Source: Deltaproteobacteria bacterium
GTDB lineage: Bacteria; Bdellovibrionota_C; UBA2361; SZUA-149; JADZAE01
Direction of reading: 5' to 3'
Length of the DNA: 36,341 nt
Assembly (NCBI GenBank): GCA_020852715.1
Contig: JADZAE010000044.1
Location: 1-36,341 of the forward strand
A program made the translations under genes and the position numbers. The notes under the pieces were generated by a model. The model had not been told where the DNA came from and did not search any database. It saw nothing but the letters and a program-made list of their open reading frames with translations. Shown here piece by piece: positions 8,815-16,820 of the stretch (the stretch's first letter is position 1; every line of letters begins with the position of its first letter).

Positions 8815-8843
8815 CATTGTGTGTACGCTATTGTGGGAATGGT

Positions 8844-9833
8844 TTAGGACTTGAGCGCTTCCTCTAGATCTTTGCGAACAGATCCAATGTAAAGTTGATC
8901 AGCTGCCAGGGCAATTTGGGTAAGTACGTTGGTGTTATCTTGGAGTGGAGCAATAATTGTCGGAATAATTATTAAGTCCCCTGGGGATCCCTTCTCATTT
9001 TTTAATCCGCGACCAGCTATTCGTAGCTTAGCTTGGTTAGCAATAGTTAGGGCTGGAATATTAAGTTTTATTGTTTGCCCGACGAGAGAAATTTCTACTT
9101 GTGCTCCGCGGATGGATTCACCTAGAGTTATTGGTAATTTCAGTTCGATATTCGCTCTATCAAAAGAAAGAAACTTGTGATCATCAACAAAAATTTGCGT
9201 CTGAACTTTCTGCCGGTTTTCTAATACAGTGCGCAAGATAGTGCCCGGTTGGGTATAGGGTGGAACTACTACTTTTATTTTTTTCTGCTTATTGCCCGAA
9301 CCAATAACCAATTCTCGCGTTGTTCCGTTAAGCACTTCCAGGGCGGAAATGGTGAGTTTCTGGGTGCGGGGGATGTCTACTGCCGGCGCCTGTTCAGCTT
9401 CAGTTTTATCTTTATTGCCAGTACCAAGAAACCAGTTAAAAAACCGCTGGCCTATCGTGGGATGATCTTTATCGTTGGCTGGGTATATTTTGCCAAAGCG
9501 TTGCCATTTTGAATTATCGGACTCTGTATCCTCGTCGACCTTATCTCTAAGGCGCTTGAACATTTCAGCATTCTCGTCTTTATGCTCAGGCTGCGCAGCC
9601 GCTACTTTCATATTAACCATAATTCCGTGCTGAATATCATATTTAGAACGGAGATCCTTATCGGATAAGGTATCGTATGCTTCCACTATTTGCAGAAAGC
9701 GATCTTTAGCGTCTGGCGCGTTGGTTGAATCCGGATGATACCGTTGGGCCAGACCATGAAAGGCTTTTCTTATCTCCCTAGAAGAAGCGGTCACTTTAAT
9801 GCCCAGTATTTCGTAATAATTCTTATGCATCAT
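8844..9833 (-). CDS. DnaJ/CbpA-type co-chaperone
   Basis: 329 residues. The J-domain (about 4-68) opens NYYEILGIKVTASSREIRKAF and has the essential HPD motif at 33-35, which stimulates DnaK ATPase. There is no CxxCxGxG zinc-finger region, so this is the type II (CbpA/DnaJ2) class. The C-terminal substrate-binding domain (about 150-310) shows the two beta-barrel halves (KLTISALEVLNGTTRELVI and IELKLPITLGESIRGAQVEI, then GRGLKNEKGSPGDLIII). The Gly/Phe linker is replaced by a charged region. The first of two adjacent ATGs is used. It is a lone gene convergent with dnaB. Confidence 0.9.
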   Translation of the reverse strand: MMHKNYYEILGIKVTASSREIRKAFHGLAQRYHPDSTNAPDAKDRFLQIVEAYDTLSDKDLRSKYDIQHGIMVNMKVAAAQPEHKDENAEMFKRLRDKVDEDTESDNSKWQRFGKIYPANDKDHPTIGQRFFNWFLGTGNKDKTEAEQAPAVDIPRTQKLTISALEVLNGTTRELVIGSGNKQKKIKVVVPPYTQPGTILRTVLENRQKVQTQIFVDDHKFLSFDRANIELKLPITLGESIRGAQVEISLVGQTIKLNIPALTIANQAKLRIAGRGLKNEKGSPGDLIIIPTIIAPLQDNTNVLTQIALAADQLYIGSVRKDLEEALKS

Positions 9834-9944
9834 TTTAATATACCGCCTGCGGCAATATCGGGATTTCCCACATAATTAGCTAGCCCGTTGCATAGGCCAA
9901 TAAATGGTTTTGCTCAACTGAAATTTCCTTATACAGGGCACCTA

Positions 9945-9973
9945 TTGATTGAATATGGATATTGAGCTAATCT
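9945..9973 (+). promoter_or_regulatory. possible tRNA-Pro promoter
   Basis: TTGATT (9945-9950) and TAATCT (9968-9973) are separated by 17 bases. The mature tRNA begins 11 bases after the -10, leaving a leader of a few bases for RNase P. Each box matches the sigma70 consensus only partly. Confidence 0.35.
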
Positions 9974-9983
9974 TCCGCTTCGG

Positions 9984-10060
9984 CGGGGCGTAGCGCAGCC
10001 TGGTAGCGCACATGTCTGGGGGGCATGTGGTCGCTGGTTCAAATCCAGTCGCCCCGACCA
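9984..10060 (+). tRNA. tRNA-Pro (anticodon GGG)
   Basis: 77 bases including an encoded CCA. The acceptor arm CGGGGCG pairs with CGCCCCG; the D stem is GCGC/GCGC. The anticodon stem CATGT/GCATG closes a CTGGGGG loop, giving anticodon GGG. The T arm is GCTGG/CCAGT around TTCAAAT. All expected invariant positions are present. Confidence 0.95.
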
Positions 10061-10232
10061 ATTTTCCCTTGCCTAGTCTGATTATTAAACCTAGAAAACC
10101 ACGAGAACGGTTGGTTATTGATGCTGATCAGGTTCTTGAAAATTTTACATGACAAATGTTTAGCTAAGAATGACAATTTGAGAGAGTTGCCGATTTGGCG
10201 AAGGTATAGCCGAGGGAACGGGTAGTTACTTG

Positions 10233-11087
10233 ATGCAATGCAAAATAATTATTTTAATGTTGCTTGTTGTTATGTTGAGCGCCTGTTCTGTGAGCGGATA
10301 TGGCTCTAATCGAGTTTATCGGCGAAATGCCATATATTACACCGTAAAAGATGGAGATACCTTAGGCAGCATTTCAAAAAAATTTCAAGTGACAGTTGAA
10401 CAGGTTGCGTTACTTAATGGCATTATCGATAATAATAAGATTTATAAGGGGCAAAACCTGCTTATTCAGCAAGCTTATGAGTATGTAGCCAGTGCTGAGG
10501 ATAAAGAAGAGGCTGCTGAGGAGGAACGTAAGGATTACCGTATCGTAAAACATGATAGACAAAAGCCGGATCAGCCTAGAAAACAAAGGTCAACTCAGCC
10601 GGTTTATTATAGTGATGGTAAACTCAAATGGCCGGTGCAAGGAGGAGGGAACTTGGTCTCCCGTTTTGGTCCACGTAGCGGTTCATTTCATGATGGCATA
10701 GATATAGTTGCGTTATCTGGAACTCCGGTGTTGGCCGCTCATGACGGCGAAGTCATTTATGCTGATGATGAGCTGGGGGGTTATGGTAACCTGCTGATCT
10801 TAAAAGGTCCGGGAAATATAAAGACGGTATATGCTCATAATCGCCGCTTTCGTGCTAAAAAGGGAGCTTTAGTAAAGCGTGGTTCTGTTATTGCTGAAGT
10901 TGGCGCGACAGGACGCGCTGAGGGTCCGCATTTACATTTTGAGGTTAGAACGCAGGATAAAACTAACCGTTATATTGCTGTTGATCCTTTACCTTTATTT
11001 CAAAAGAAATATGGCAAACCTAGGTATCGCGTGAATGATAATTTAACCCCAATTATAACTGCCGGTGACCGGCATAATGAGGGATAG
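10233..11087 (+). CDS. LysM-M23 peptidase lipoprotein (NlpD-like)
   Basis: 284 residues from the ATG at 10233 (a TTG lies immediately upstream). The signal sequence ends in the lipobox MLSAC. A LysM domain (about 35-78, YYTVKDGDTLGSISKKF) should bind peptidoglycan. A charged linker follows, then an M23/LytM domain (about 132-255). The zinc ligands are present: H and D in FHDGIDI, plus the HLH pair in GPHLHFEV, and an additional YAH. This contrasts with E. coli NlpD, where the site is degenerate and the protein only activates amidases. It is therefore likely an active endopeptidase, or at least one with an intact site. It sits alone between two tRNA genes. Confidence 0.9.
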   Translation: MQCKIIILMLLVVMLSACSVSGYGSNRVYRRNAIYYTVKDGDTLGSISKKFQVTVEQVALLNGIIDNNKIYKGQNLLIQQAYEYVASAEDKEEAAEEERKDYRIVKHDRQKPDQPRKQRSTQPVYYSDGKLKWPVQGGGNLVSRFGPRSGSFHDGIDIVALSGTPVLAAHDGEVIYADDELGGYGNLLILKGPGNIKTVYAHNRRFRAKKGALVKRGSVIAEVGATGRAEGPHLHFEVRTQDKTNRYIAVDPLPLFQKKYGKPRYRVNDNLTPIITAGDRHNEG

Positions 11088-11442
11088 TATAAAAATATGC
11101 CGATAAAAACCATGCTAATAACGGGCTTGTTTCGCTCTAAGTCTGTAATAATCTTATTTTTTTTTATTGCCTAAAAAAAACCTTGTGATAATTAATAATA
11201 TTTATAACATCTTAGGAATATGTCGATAGTAATGACATGCTTCATAAGGTTGGAAATTTTGAATAGTTTCAAAACCTTTTGAATATTAGATCGAGAATGC
11301 GGTTGATACGACTGATAACCCTTAGGTGTTTAAGCGGGACAGTAGGTTTCGCAAAGCTTAGCAGTGTTAGCAATGCGAAGTTGAATAAATGATGGTTCGT
11401 AGTAAGAAGACGGAATCTTCTCTTTGCTGGAACTAATCATCT
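11088..11442. other. non-coding leader region before tRNA-Arg
   Basis: About 355 AT-rich bases without a gene. A T-rich run (11158-11166) follows a weak stem and may end transcription of the LysM-M23 gene. Bases 11348-11379 have TTCGCA and TGCGAA halves around a 20-base loop, and AAGGTT/AACCTT halves occur near 11250-11277. No clear promoter for the tRNA was identified. Confidence 0.4.
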
Positions 11443-11519
11443 GCCCCTGTAGCTCAGATGGATAGAGCACAGGTTTCCTAAACCTGGGGTCGTAGGTTCG
11501 AATCCTATCGGGGGTACCA
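11443..11519 (+). tRNA. tRNA-Arg (anticodon CCT)
   Basis: 77 bases with encoded CCA. The acceptor GCCCCTG pairs with CGGGGGT (G-U at both ends of the run). The D arm is GCTC/GAGC. The anticodon stem CAGGT/ACCTG closes TTCCTAA, giving CCT, which reads AGG. The T arm has GTTCGAAT. It lies 49 bases before the IHF-like gene. Confidence 0.95.
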
Positions 11520-11568
11520 ATTGTATTGAATTATTAATGTTAGTTAATAGATTAGGCTTTAAGTAAAC

Positions 11569-11853
11569 ATGAATAAGTCAGAACTAATCGAACAGCTTTC
11601 CCTGAAAACAGGGGTGGGCCTTATTCAAGCAGAAGACATTGTTAACTTGATTGTTGACAAGATGAAAAATGCTTTAGCCGGTGGCAAAAGAATCGAAATC
11701 CGTGGATTTGGTAGTTTCGTTGTTAAAAACTACGGTTCCTACTGGGGACGAAATCCGAAAACCGGAGAAAAGATTCAGGTGGGTTTGAAAAAACTGCCAG
11801 CGTTTAAGCTAGGAAAAGAGCTTCGCGAGAGACTAAATCCCTCGGCTAAATAA
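11569..11853 (+). CDS. ihfB: IHF-beta/HU-family DNA-bending protein
   Basis: 94 residues, the normal length. It begins NKSELIEQLSLKTG. The core RIEIRGFGSF (41-50), the arm tip GRNPKTGEK with the intercalating proline near 63, and the end FKLGKELRERLN resemble the integration host factor beta subunit more than HU. It dimerises and bends DNA in recombination, replication and transcription. The partner subunit is not in the window, so a homodimeric HU-like role is possible. The ribosome site is weak. The gene directly follows tRNA-Arg. Confidence 0.85.
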   Translation: MNKSELIEQLSLKTGVGLIQAEDIVNLIVDKMKNALAGGKRIEIRGFGSFVVKNYGSYWGRNPKTGEKIQVGLKKLPAFKLGKELRERLNPSAK

Positions 11854-11940
11854 TTTATTGTTGGTCCGGAATACCGCTGTGGGGAGAGATATGCCTGCCT
11901 ATGGTGTTGTAGTGGATACGTAATGTAGCAGGTTCGTTAT

Positions 11941-12333
11941 ATGTCGTTAGAGTACCTTGAAGATTTAATATCAGCAATTGATTCAGGCCGTGAATATTTT
12001 GCCTGCCAGGGACAAAATACTCATCAGTGGTATATATCAACGTCCGTTGATGCCTTGCGTGAGAAAGCACAGCGTGCCGCTAATTTTAAGCGTTATGCTA
12101 TCAAAATCTATCGCATGTCTAATGGATCCACCGGAACGGCAACAGTAGAAAGTTATTTAGTTGCCAAGAAAATAATTCCCACATCGACAAGCGCCGATCC
12201 TCACATGGAGTGGGTGCTTGTTGATACGCGCCAGGCGGCTGAAGTCGTCCGTGATATCAGTTTTGGTCCAAGTCCTTTTTTTGGATTGATCGAAGAGGAA
12301 GTATTGAGGCCGCAGAAACAAGAAATCAAATAA
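11941..12333 (+). CDS. small uncharacterised protein
   Basis: 130 residues, starting at ATG 11941 with AGG about nine bases upstream. No signal peptide or membrane span is visible; it should be cytoplasmic. Visible features are a helical acidic start (SLEYLEDLISAIDSGREYF), a mixed alpha/beta middle with several Tyr and basic residues, and a Phe/Pro-rich FGPSPFFGLIEEE near the end. I recognise no family. Codon use looks like its neighbours and the frame is clean, so it is probably a real gene. It follows the IHF-like gene after 87 bases and may be co-transcribed. Confidence 0.65.
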   Translation: MSLEYLEDLISAIDSGREYFACQGQNTHQWYISTSVDALREKAQRAANFKRYAIKIYRMSNGSTGTATVESYLVAKKIIPTSTSADPHMEWVLVDTRQAAEVVRDISFGPSPFFGLIEEEVLRPQKQEIK

Positions 12334-12386
12334 GCCTCTTTGCCACCCCGCAAAATCAGAATGTCTTCTATTAATATTACGAGTTA

Positions 12387-13508
12387 TTAGTAGTTTAAGT
12401 CGCCTCTTAGAAAATCAATTAACTCGCGTCTTTCTTCCAGAGTAGGTACTGCATATTGGCGGTTACGTGGATGAACAAGCATCGATTCGGAGTTTTGGGT
12501 TATTCCCTGGCGTCTAGCACTCCATAGGATAAAGGTGTTATTTGTTTTTGTTGCCGCATTTCTTACCGCTTTCAAGGCTTCCAAAGTTACCCTAGCATTT
12601 CCAACTTCCATTATCGGTGAGCTATACTCGCGTCCATCGTTTGTCACTACGCCATCACGAGCTTGAAAATAGCGAGAATCAGTGTGCTGTTCAGTAAATA
12701 AGCCACGCGGAACATATTCTTCATTACCACTGCTGCAGCTGGGGCAAGCGTTCCTTCCAAAACCGACATGGACATCTGTAGGTAATTCCTTTAAAGCCAA
12801 GCTATAAAGTTTCTGGAAAGCACGGTTGCTTAAATTATCTTCCAGTCCTGGAATGAGCGAAACCACAGCGCCGCGGGCATTGGCATAACGAATAAAAGGA
12901 ATAAGGCGACGAACGATTTTGCGATAACGGCCCTGTAATTCGGTGTCATATAAAATCCGATCACGAAAATCATCAGGAGAAATTTTTGTACCTAAAGCAT
13001 CAATAGGAGTTTTACGCCACAGGCGCTGCGTGGCACCGTTTGTGAGATAAAAGTAGACAAATAAGCGCCGATCCCCATCAGTAAGTTTAGTTATATGGTC
13101 ATAGAGTATCTCGGCGTCAAAGGAGAAAGTTCCATCTATTAAATAATTAATAGCAATATTTTTTAAACAAGATCTATGTAATATTGAAGCTATTGCTTGC
13201 GCTTGAGCTCTTGCTCCATCCTGATTGCAATGCAAACATGAGAGTCCACGGGGCGTAGTAATTTTCAAGTCAGTGCAGGTTTCAACGATTGTTGTATCAT
13301 CGATTAGGGCGGCATCTTCGGCATTTGTGACAGTGGTGTATTGCGGTTCACTATTTAGAAAATAACGAACATCGGCCAGCGTAATATCTTTACCCTTAAC
13401 CAACACGCCATAATCTTTTAAATACTCATAAAGACCCACTTCATCGCAGGCTGAATAGACGAGCATAACTATGACGAGAAAGGACATGCGTATAAATCTA
13501 TTTATCAT
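12387..13508 (-). CDS. uncharacterised lipoprotein with two CxxC pairs
   Basis: 373 residues. A short hydrophobic N-terminus ends in the lipobox VYSAC, lipidating Cys21. The mature part has CLHC (91-94) and CPSC (255-258), plus Cys78 and Cys114. Alternating predicted strands and helices (LFVYFYLTN; AVVSLIPGLEDN; DVHVGFGRN; NTFILWSARRQG) hint at a TIM-barrel-like fold, but this is by eye. No known family is recognised. ATG 13508 has AGGTG ten bases upstream. The CxxC pairs in a periplasmic protein could form disulfides or bind metal or heme; no CxxCH is present. It shares its upstream region with the divergent acyltransferase. Confidence 0.75.
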   Translation of the reverse strand: MINRFIRMSFLVIVMLVYSACDEVGLYEYLKDYGVLVKGKDITLADVRYFLNSEPQYTTVTNAEDAALIDDTTIVETCTDLKITTPRGLSCLHCNQDGARAQAQAIASILHRSCLKNIAINYLIDGTFSFDAEILYDHITKLTDGDRRLFVYFYLTNGATQRLWRKTPIDALGTKISPDDFRDRILYDTELQGRYRKIVRRLIPFIRYANARGAVVSLIPGLEDNLSNRAFQKLYSLALKELPTDVHVGFGRNACPSCSSGNEEYVPRGLFTEQHTDSRYFQARDGVVTNDGREYSSPIMEVGNARVTLEALKAVRNAATKTNNTFILWSARRQGITQNSESMLVHPRNRQYAVPTLEERRELIDFLRGDLNY

Positions 13509-13670
13509 ATGAAACTTGCACCTAATTAAACGAACACGACCTTAATTCGTAGTCAACTGAGCATAATTATAGTTTTATTTTGCCGCAAGATTATTCTACT
13601 AGCTTAAGTAATCGTCAGAAAGCAGAAAAATCTTAGCCTTTAAGTTAGATGATTAAAACTTGCGCTAAGA

Positions 13671-13679
13671 TGCTATAAT
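13671..13679 (+). promoter_or_regulatory. extended -10 promoter
   Basis: TGCTATAAT is an exact extended -10 element (TGn-TATAAT), which can work without a good -35. Transcription would start near 13686-13688, about 215 bases ahead of the acyltransferase start. Confidence 0.45.
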
Positions 13680-13690
13680 TTATATATTTT

Positions 13691-13732
13691 TGCCGAGGGA
13701 AGTAGATTGTAAAGATTATTATTTACTCGGCA
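13691..13732 (+). ncRNA. possible 5'-end stem of a leader or small RNA
   Basis: TGCCGAG (13691-13697) and CTCGGCA (13726-13732) are perfect complements around a 28-base AT-rich loop, placed right at the predicted transcript start. A TTTTTATT run follows at about 13757. Structure and promoter coincide, but there is no other support. Confidence 0.25.
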
Positions 13733-13900
13733 TCAACAGGCAGACTAGCTGAGGTGAGTTTTTATTATAAATCTTGGCAAATATTTTAGGAAAACTTTCG
13801 CTTATTGAGGGGATAAAGGGCTCTAAATTTGTCTTCCGCATTGCTCTGTTCTCTCGATAGCCGGAGCTTTATTAAACTTAAAGTAGCAATAGCTTAGCTA

Positions 13901-14830
13901 ATGAAACTGATACTGGACTACACTCTTACTGTATTGCTTAGCGTTTTTGTTTTTATTCTAAGAAAACTTTCTTATCCATCATCCCTTAATGTGGCTCAAT
14001 TTGTAATCAGTGCACTTTTGCGTATGTATCCACGTTTTGGCAAAGCGGCAGAGAGAAACCTAGAGTTGGTTTTCCCCGAAAAGGACAGAGCCGAGAGAGA
14101 AGATATTTATCGCCGCTCATTACGTGTTTTAGCTGATAATTTGGTGGGTTATGCCAAAATTCCTGATTTAAAAAAAGATCTTGCCTTACAGATATTTGAT
14201 TATTCCGATGCGATAACAACTTTTAATAAATTACGTGCTGAGTATCCAGATGTTGGTTTATTAATTTGTACAGCGCATTATGGTAATTTTGAACTGCTTG
14301 TTCAGACAGAAGCATTGGTTAATCGCCCAACAGCGATCTTAGCTAGGGGGTTCTCTTTTCCTCGGCTTAATCGTTGGTGGAATAAACGACGTGAGCATTT
14401 TGGTAATCAAGTTTTTGATCGAAAAGGAGCTTATAAACAAATTGAGCGGCGCTTACACGAAGGGCAAGATGTCGCGATTCTCTTCGACCAGAATGTAAAA
14501 ATAAATCATGCTGTTTTTGTTGACTTGTTTGGCATTCGCACTGCGACCACGAAGAGTGTGGCAATTGCAGCAATGCGTACTAAGGCGCCACTTGTTTTTA
14601 CTGTTTCGTGTGTGACCTTCGAGAATCGTTATAAGGTTTTTGTAGAGCAGGTGTTTTATGATGATTTAGCCAATCTTGATAAAGAAGAGCAAATTGTTCA
14701 AATCACGCAGCGTCTTAATGATATCCTTGAAAGACTTATTCGGCAGCATCCGGATAACTGGTTTTGGATACATCGTCGTTTTAAAACGCGCGAGGGTGGT
14801 GCTGAGGAAAATATTTATACAGCCGCTTAG
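13901..14830 (+). CDS. LpxL/HtrB-family lipid A-type acyltransferase
   Basis: 309 residues, normal length. A hydrophobic N-terminal anchor (about 4-40) is followed by the catalytic H-x4-E motif in CTAHYGNFE (His126, Glu131), the RGFSFPRLNRWWNKRREHFG segment, ILFDQNV, and the C-terminal PDNWFWIHRRFKTR signature. The family adds a secondary acyl chain to lipid A or Kdo-lipid A precursors at the inner membrane. It could also be a related lysophospholipid acyltransferase. No clear ribosome site precedes the ATG. It is a single gene facing the kinase block, with its end 3 bases from the stop of the opposing ankyrin frame. Confidence 0.88.
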   Translation: MKLILDYTLTVLLSVFVFILRKLSYPSSLNVAQFVISALLRMYPRFGKAAERNLELVFPEKDRAEREDIYRRSLRVLADNLVGYAKIPDLKKDLALQIFDYSDAITTFNKLRAEYPDVGLLICTAHYGNFELLVQTEALVNRPTAILARGFSFPRLNRWWNKRREHFGNQVFDRKGAYKQIERRLHEGQDVAILFDQNVKINHAVFVDLFGIRTATTKSVAIAAMRTKAPLVFTVSCVTFENRYKVFVEQVFYDDLANLDKEEQIVQITQRLNDILERLIRQHPDNWFWIHRRFKTREGGAEENIYTAA

Positions 14831-14833
14831 ATG

Positions 14834-15598
14834 TCAATTAATTGCTGTGCTACTAAGGATGACATTGCGCAGGATAGAATCCTTGCTGCTCATTTCCAAT
14901 ATCGTTCCTCCGGCATTATTTTTGACTGATTTGTTTACCCCGCCCATGATCAACTGGCTAACTAAGGGAATAAACCTTAACTCCACAGCATACATCAGCG
15001 CAGTATTTCCGGATTTATCGCGTAGGTCGAGGTTAGTACCGTGATCAATTAGGCTTTGTAATTTTGTTTCACTGTTCGCTTTTACGCAATAATGCAATAG
15101 TGTTTATCCTTGCTCATCCTTAATATTAATATCGCTGAGTTTAGAAACCATAAACAAAAAGATTACGTCCGCTTCCGAGCTATTAACGGTTATTAGCCGA
15201 TAAAGAGGACTATTTTGCCGATCATCTGTCATCAATGAAATTGGGATGGGACATTGGAAAAGTTTGGCAACTGAGGTTCTATCGAGCATCTCAACTGCAT
15301 AATACAGAGGGATTTTGCCATTTTTATCAGTAATATTGGGATCAGCAGAGTATGAGCAGAGTAAGGCCACCATTTCTGATTACTTCTTTATTACCGCCGT
15401 GTGTAGTAGTGACTGTCCATTTTTATCGGCAATTGACAGGGGAGTTCCTTGATGCAGTGCATAGCGCAAATATAAGATATTTCCTTGTTTTACATATTCC
15501 ATCACGCTGTTTGGATCCGTAGACAATGAAAACCCGCTAATTTTACGCGCTAGGTTATGACCGGACCTGGAGCTGCCAGCTAATGAACTATAAATACG
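14834..15598 (-). pseudogene. ankyrin-repeat region in frame with the upstream Ser/Thr kinase, interrupted by TAA codons
   Basis: After the kinase stop (TAA, 15599-15601) the same frame continues for 255 codons with no frameshift and ends at TGA 14834-14836. It contains two internal TAA codons, at 15380-15382 and 15104-15106. Between them are recognisable ankyrin repeats: DKNGQSLLHTAVIKK, SEMVALLCSYSADPN, DKNGKIPLYYAVE, TLLHYCVKANSETKLQSLIDHG, DLRDKSGNTALMYAVE. The stops fall inside ankyrin units at positions normally held by a polar residue. The likely ancestral state is a kinase-TM-ankyrin protein. It is called a pseudogene extension because TAA ends many other genes here; recent decay or readthrough cannot be told apart by eye. 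Confidence 0.7.
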
Positions 15599-16645
15599 TT
15601 ATTGGACATTGTGACTGCTGCGTATGCCGTAAATGATTCCGATTATGAGCGCAGTGATCATAACAACCGTCAAAATAAAGAAACGTGATTTTTTTATACC
15701 AACGGTAATATTGTGCATAGTAACCTGTCGCCGCCAGCGAAGTTTTGGTTGTTCTACTACCGGTGGGGGGGTAGTCACCTTATTAAGATTGTTATCTATA
15801 TAACCAATCAATTCTTCAAAGCTTTGAAAGCGGTCTTTTGCTTCTTTATGCGTAGCTGCTATTAGTAGTTCCTTAAACCAAGAAGGATGGTTCCTTGCTT
15901 CGCCAATGAGATCGGGAAGGGGATGTTTTAAATGCATCTCGGCTAGTCTCAACCAGCTTTTATCTGAGAAGGGAAGACGTCCTGTTGCCATTTCATAAGC
16001 CATGATACCAAAGCTGTAAATATCGGCGCGCGGGTCGGGTGGAAAGCCGTATATTGTTTCCGGTGCTATATAAAACGGAGTTCCCACTGCCTCACCGGTG
16101 CCAGTATATCCCTTATCCACATCGAGTGAGCGAGCCAATCCCAAGTCCGTTAACTTAACTACTTTTTTCTCAGTAATAATAACATTATCAGGTTTAATAT
16201 CCCGGTGAACAACGCCTTCTGAATGTGCATGTTGAAGACCGGCGGCTGTTGCCCTAAGTATGTGGCAAATATCGGGGAAGGACAGGATTATTCCTTTAGG
16301 CGGATGAATTAAACTAGCTAGGCTAGATCCCTCCACATATTCCATTGAAATGAATGCTGATGTTGGCTGATCCCAACCAAAATCATATAGTCTTACTATA
16401 TTTGGATGGGCTAGTTTGCGGGCAACAAGTACTTCATTCTTAAAACGGGCTAATATCGTTTGATCTGCAATTAGATACGGATAAAGAAGTTTTAATGCCA
16501 CCGTATCGTCATCGAGCATTTTATCATTTACCTTGATAACCACGCCCATAGCTCCTTTGCCGACAATACGCACGAACTCGTAGCGATCAGCGATTATTGG
16601 ATGCTCTATGAAATCAAAGAAACTTGTCTTTGTTTCTCTATTCAT
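15599..16645 (-). CDS. transmembrane Ser/Thr protein kinase (PknB-like)
   Basis: 348 residues from the ATG at 16645; a TTG at 16681 lacks a ribosome site. The kinase domain (about 20-280) has the Gly-loop GKGAMGVV (29-36), the ATP-binding Lys in VALKLL (52), HRDIKPDN (147-154), DLG (167-169, the usual bacterial variant of DFG), TPFYIAPE, and DIYSFGIMAYEM. All catalytic residues are present. A proline-rich linker leads to one membrane helix (about 321-340) and a very short tail. PknB-type kinases usually have a sensor domain after the helix; here that would be the ankyrin region beyond the stop. It is downstream of the CBS gene on the same strand (175-base gap). Confidence 0.9.
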   Translation of the reverse strand: MNRETKTSFFDFIEHPIIADRYEFVRIVGKGAMGVVIKVNDKMLDDDTVALKLLYPYLIADQTILARFKNEVLVARKLAHPNIVRLYDFGWDQPTSAFISMEYVEGSSLASLIHPPKGIILSFPDICHILRATAAGLQHAHSEGVVHRDIKPDNVIITEKKVVKLTDLGLARSLDVDKGYTGTGEAVGTPFYIAPETIYGFPPDPRADIYSFGIMAYEMATGRLPFSDKSWLRLAEMHLKHPLPDLIGEARNHPSWFKELLIAATHKEAKDRFQSFEELIGYIDNNLNKVTTPPPVVEQPKLRWRRQVTMHNITVGIKKSRFFILTVVMITALIIGIIYGIRSSHNVQ

Positions 16646-16820
16646 CGGTTCTGCTTGGCCTTTATATTGCGTGGCTGTCAATAACGGGCTGTGTCAAAAG
16701 TCGCACTGTTGCGTTGGTGCTGCGATTTAAAATAAGACTCTAGATAAAGCCCCCCTTGTGCTTTTCGGAAGTTTAGCTCAATATATAAAGAGTAAAGATA
16801 ACAATAAATATATCAATAAG

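Larger units (their letters stand above)
13509..13900. other. divergent intergenic region
   Basis: 392 bases between the lipoprotein and the acyltransferase. Leftward, ATTATA at 13566-13571 gives a TATAAT -10 for the lipoprotein, but no well-spaced -35 is seen. Rightward, an extended -10 at 13671-13679 and a stem at 13691-13732 are listed separately. The remaining 170 bases to the acyltransferase start hold no gene. Confidence 0.45.

Noticed and set aside
14834..15598. TAA recoded as a sense codon in this genome
   Set aside because: TAA ends many intact genes here (for example gspF, the CBS gene, the IHF-like gene, the FapA-like gene), so a general recoding is not tenable; only local readthrough or decay remain.
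16646..16681. Kinase start at TTG 16681
   Set aside because: No ribosome site precedes it, and the extra residues lie before the conserved kinase start; ATG 16645 is preferred.
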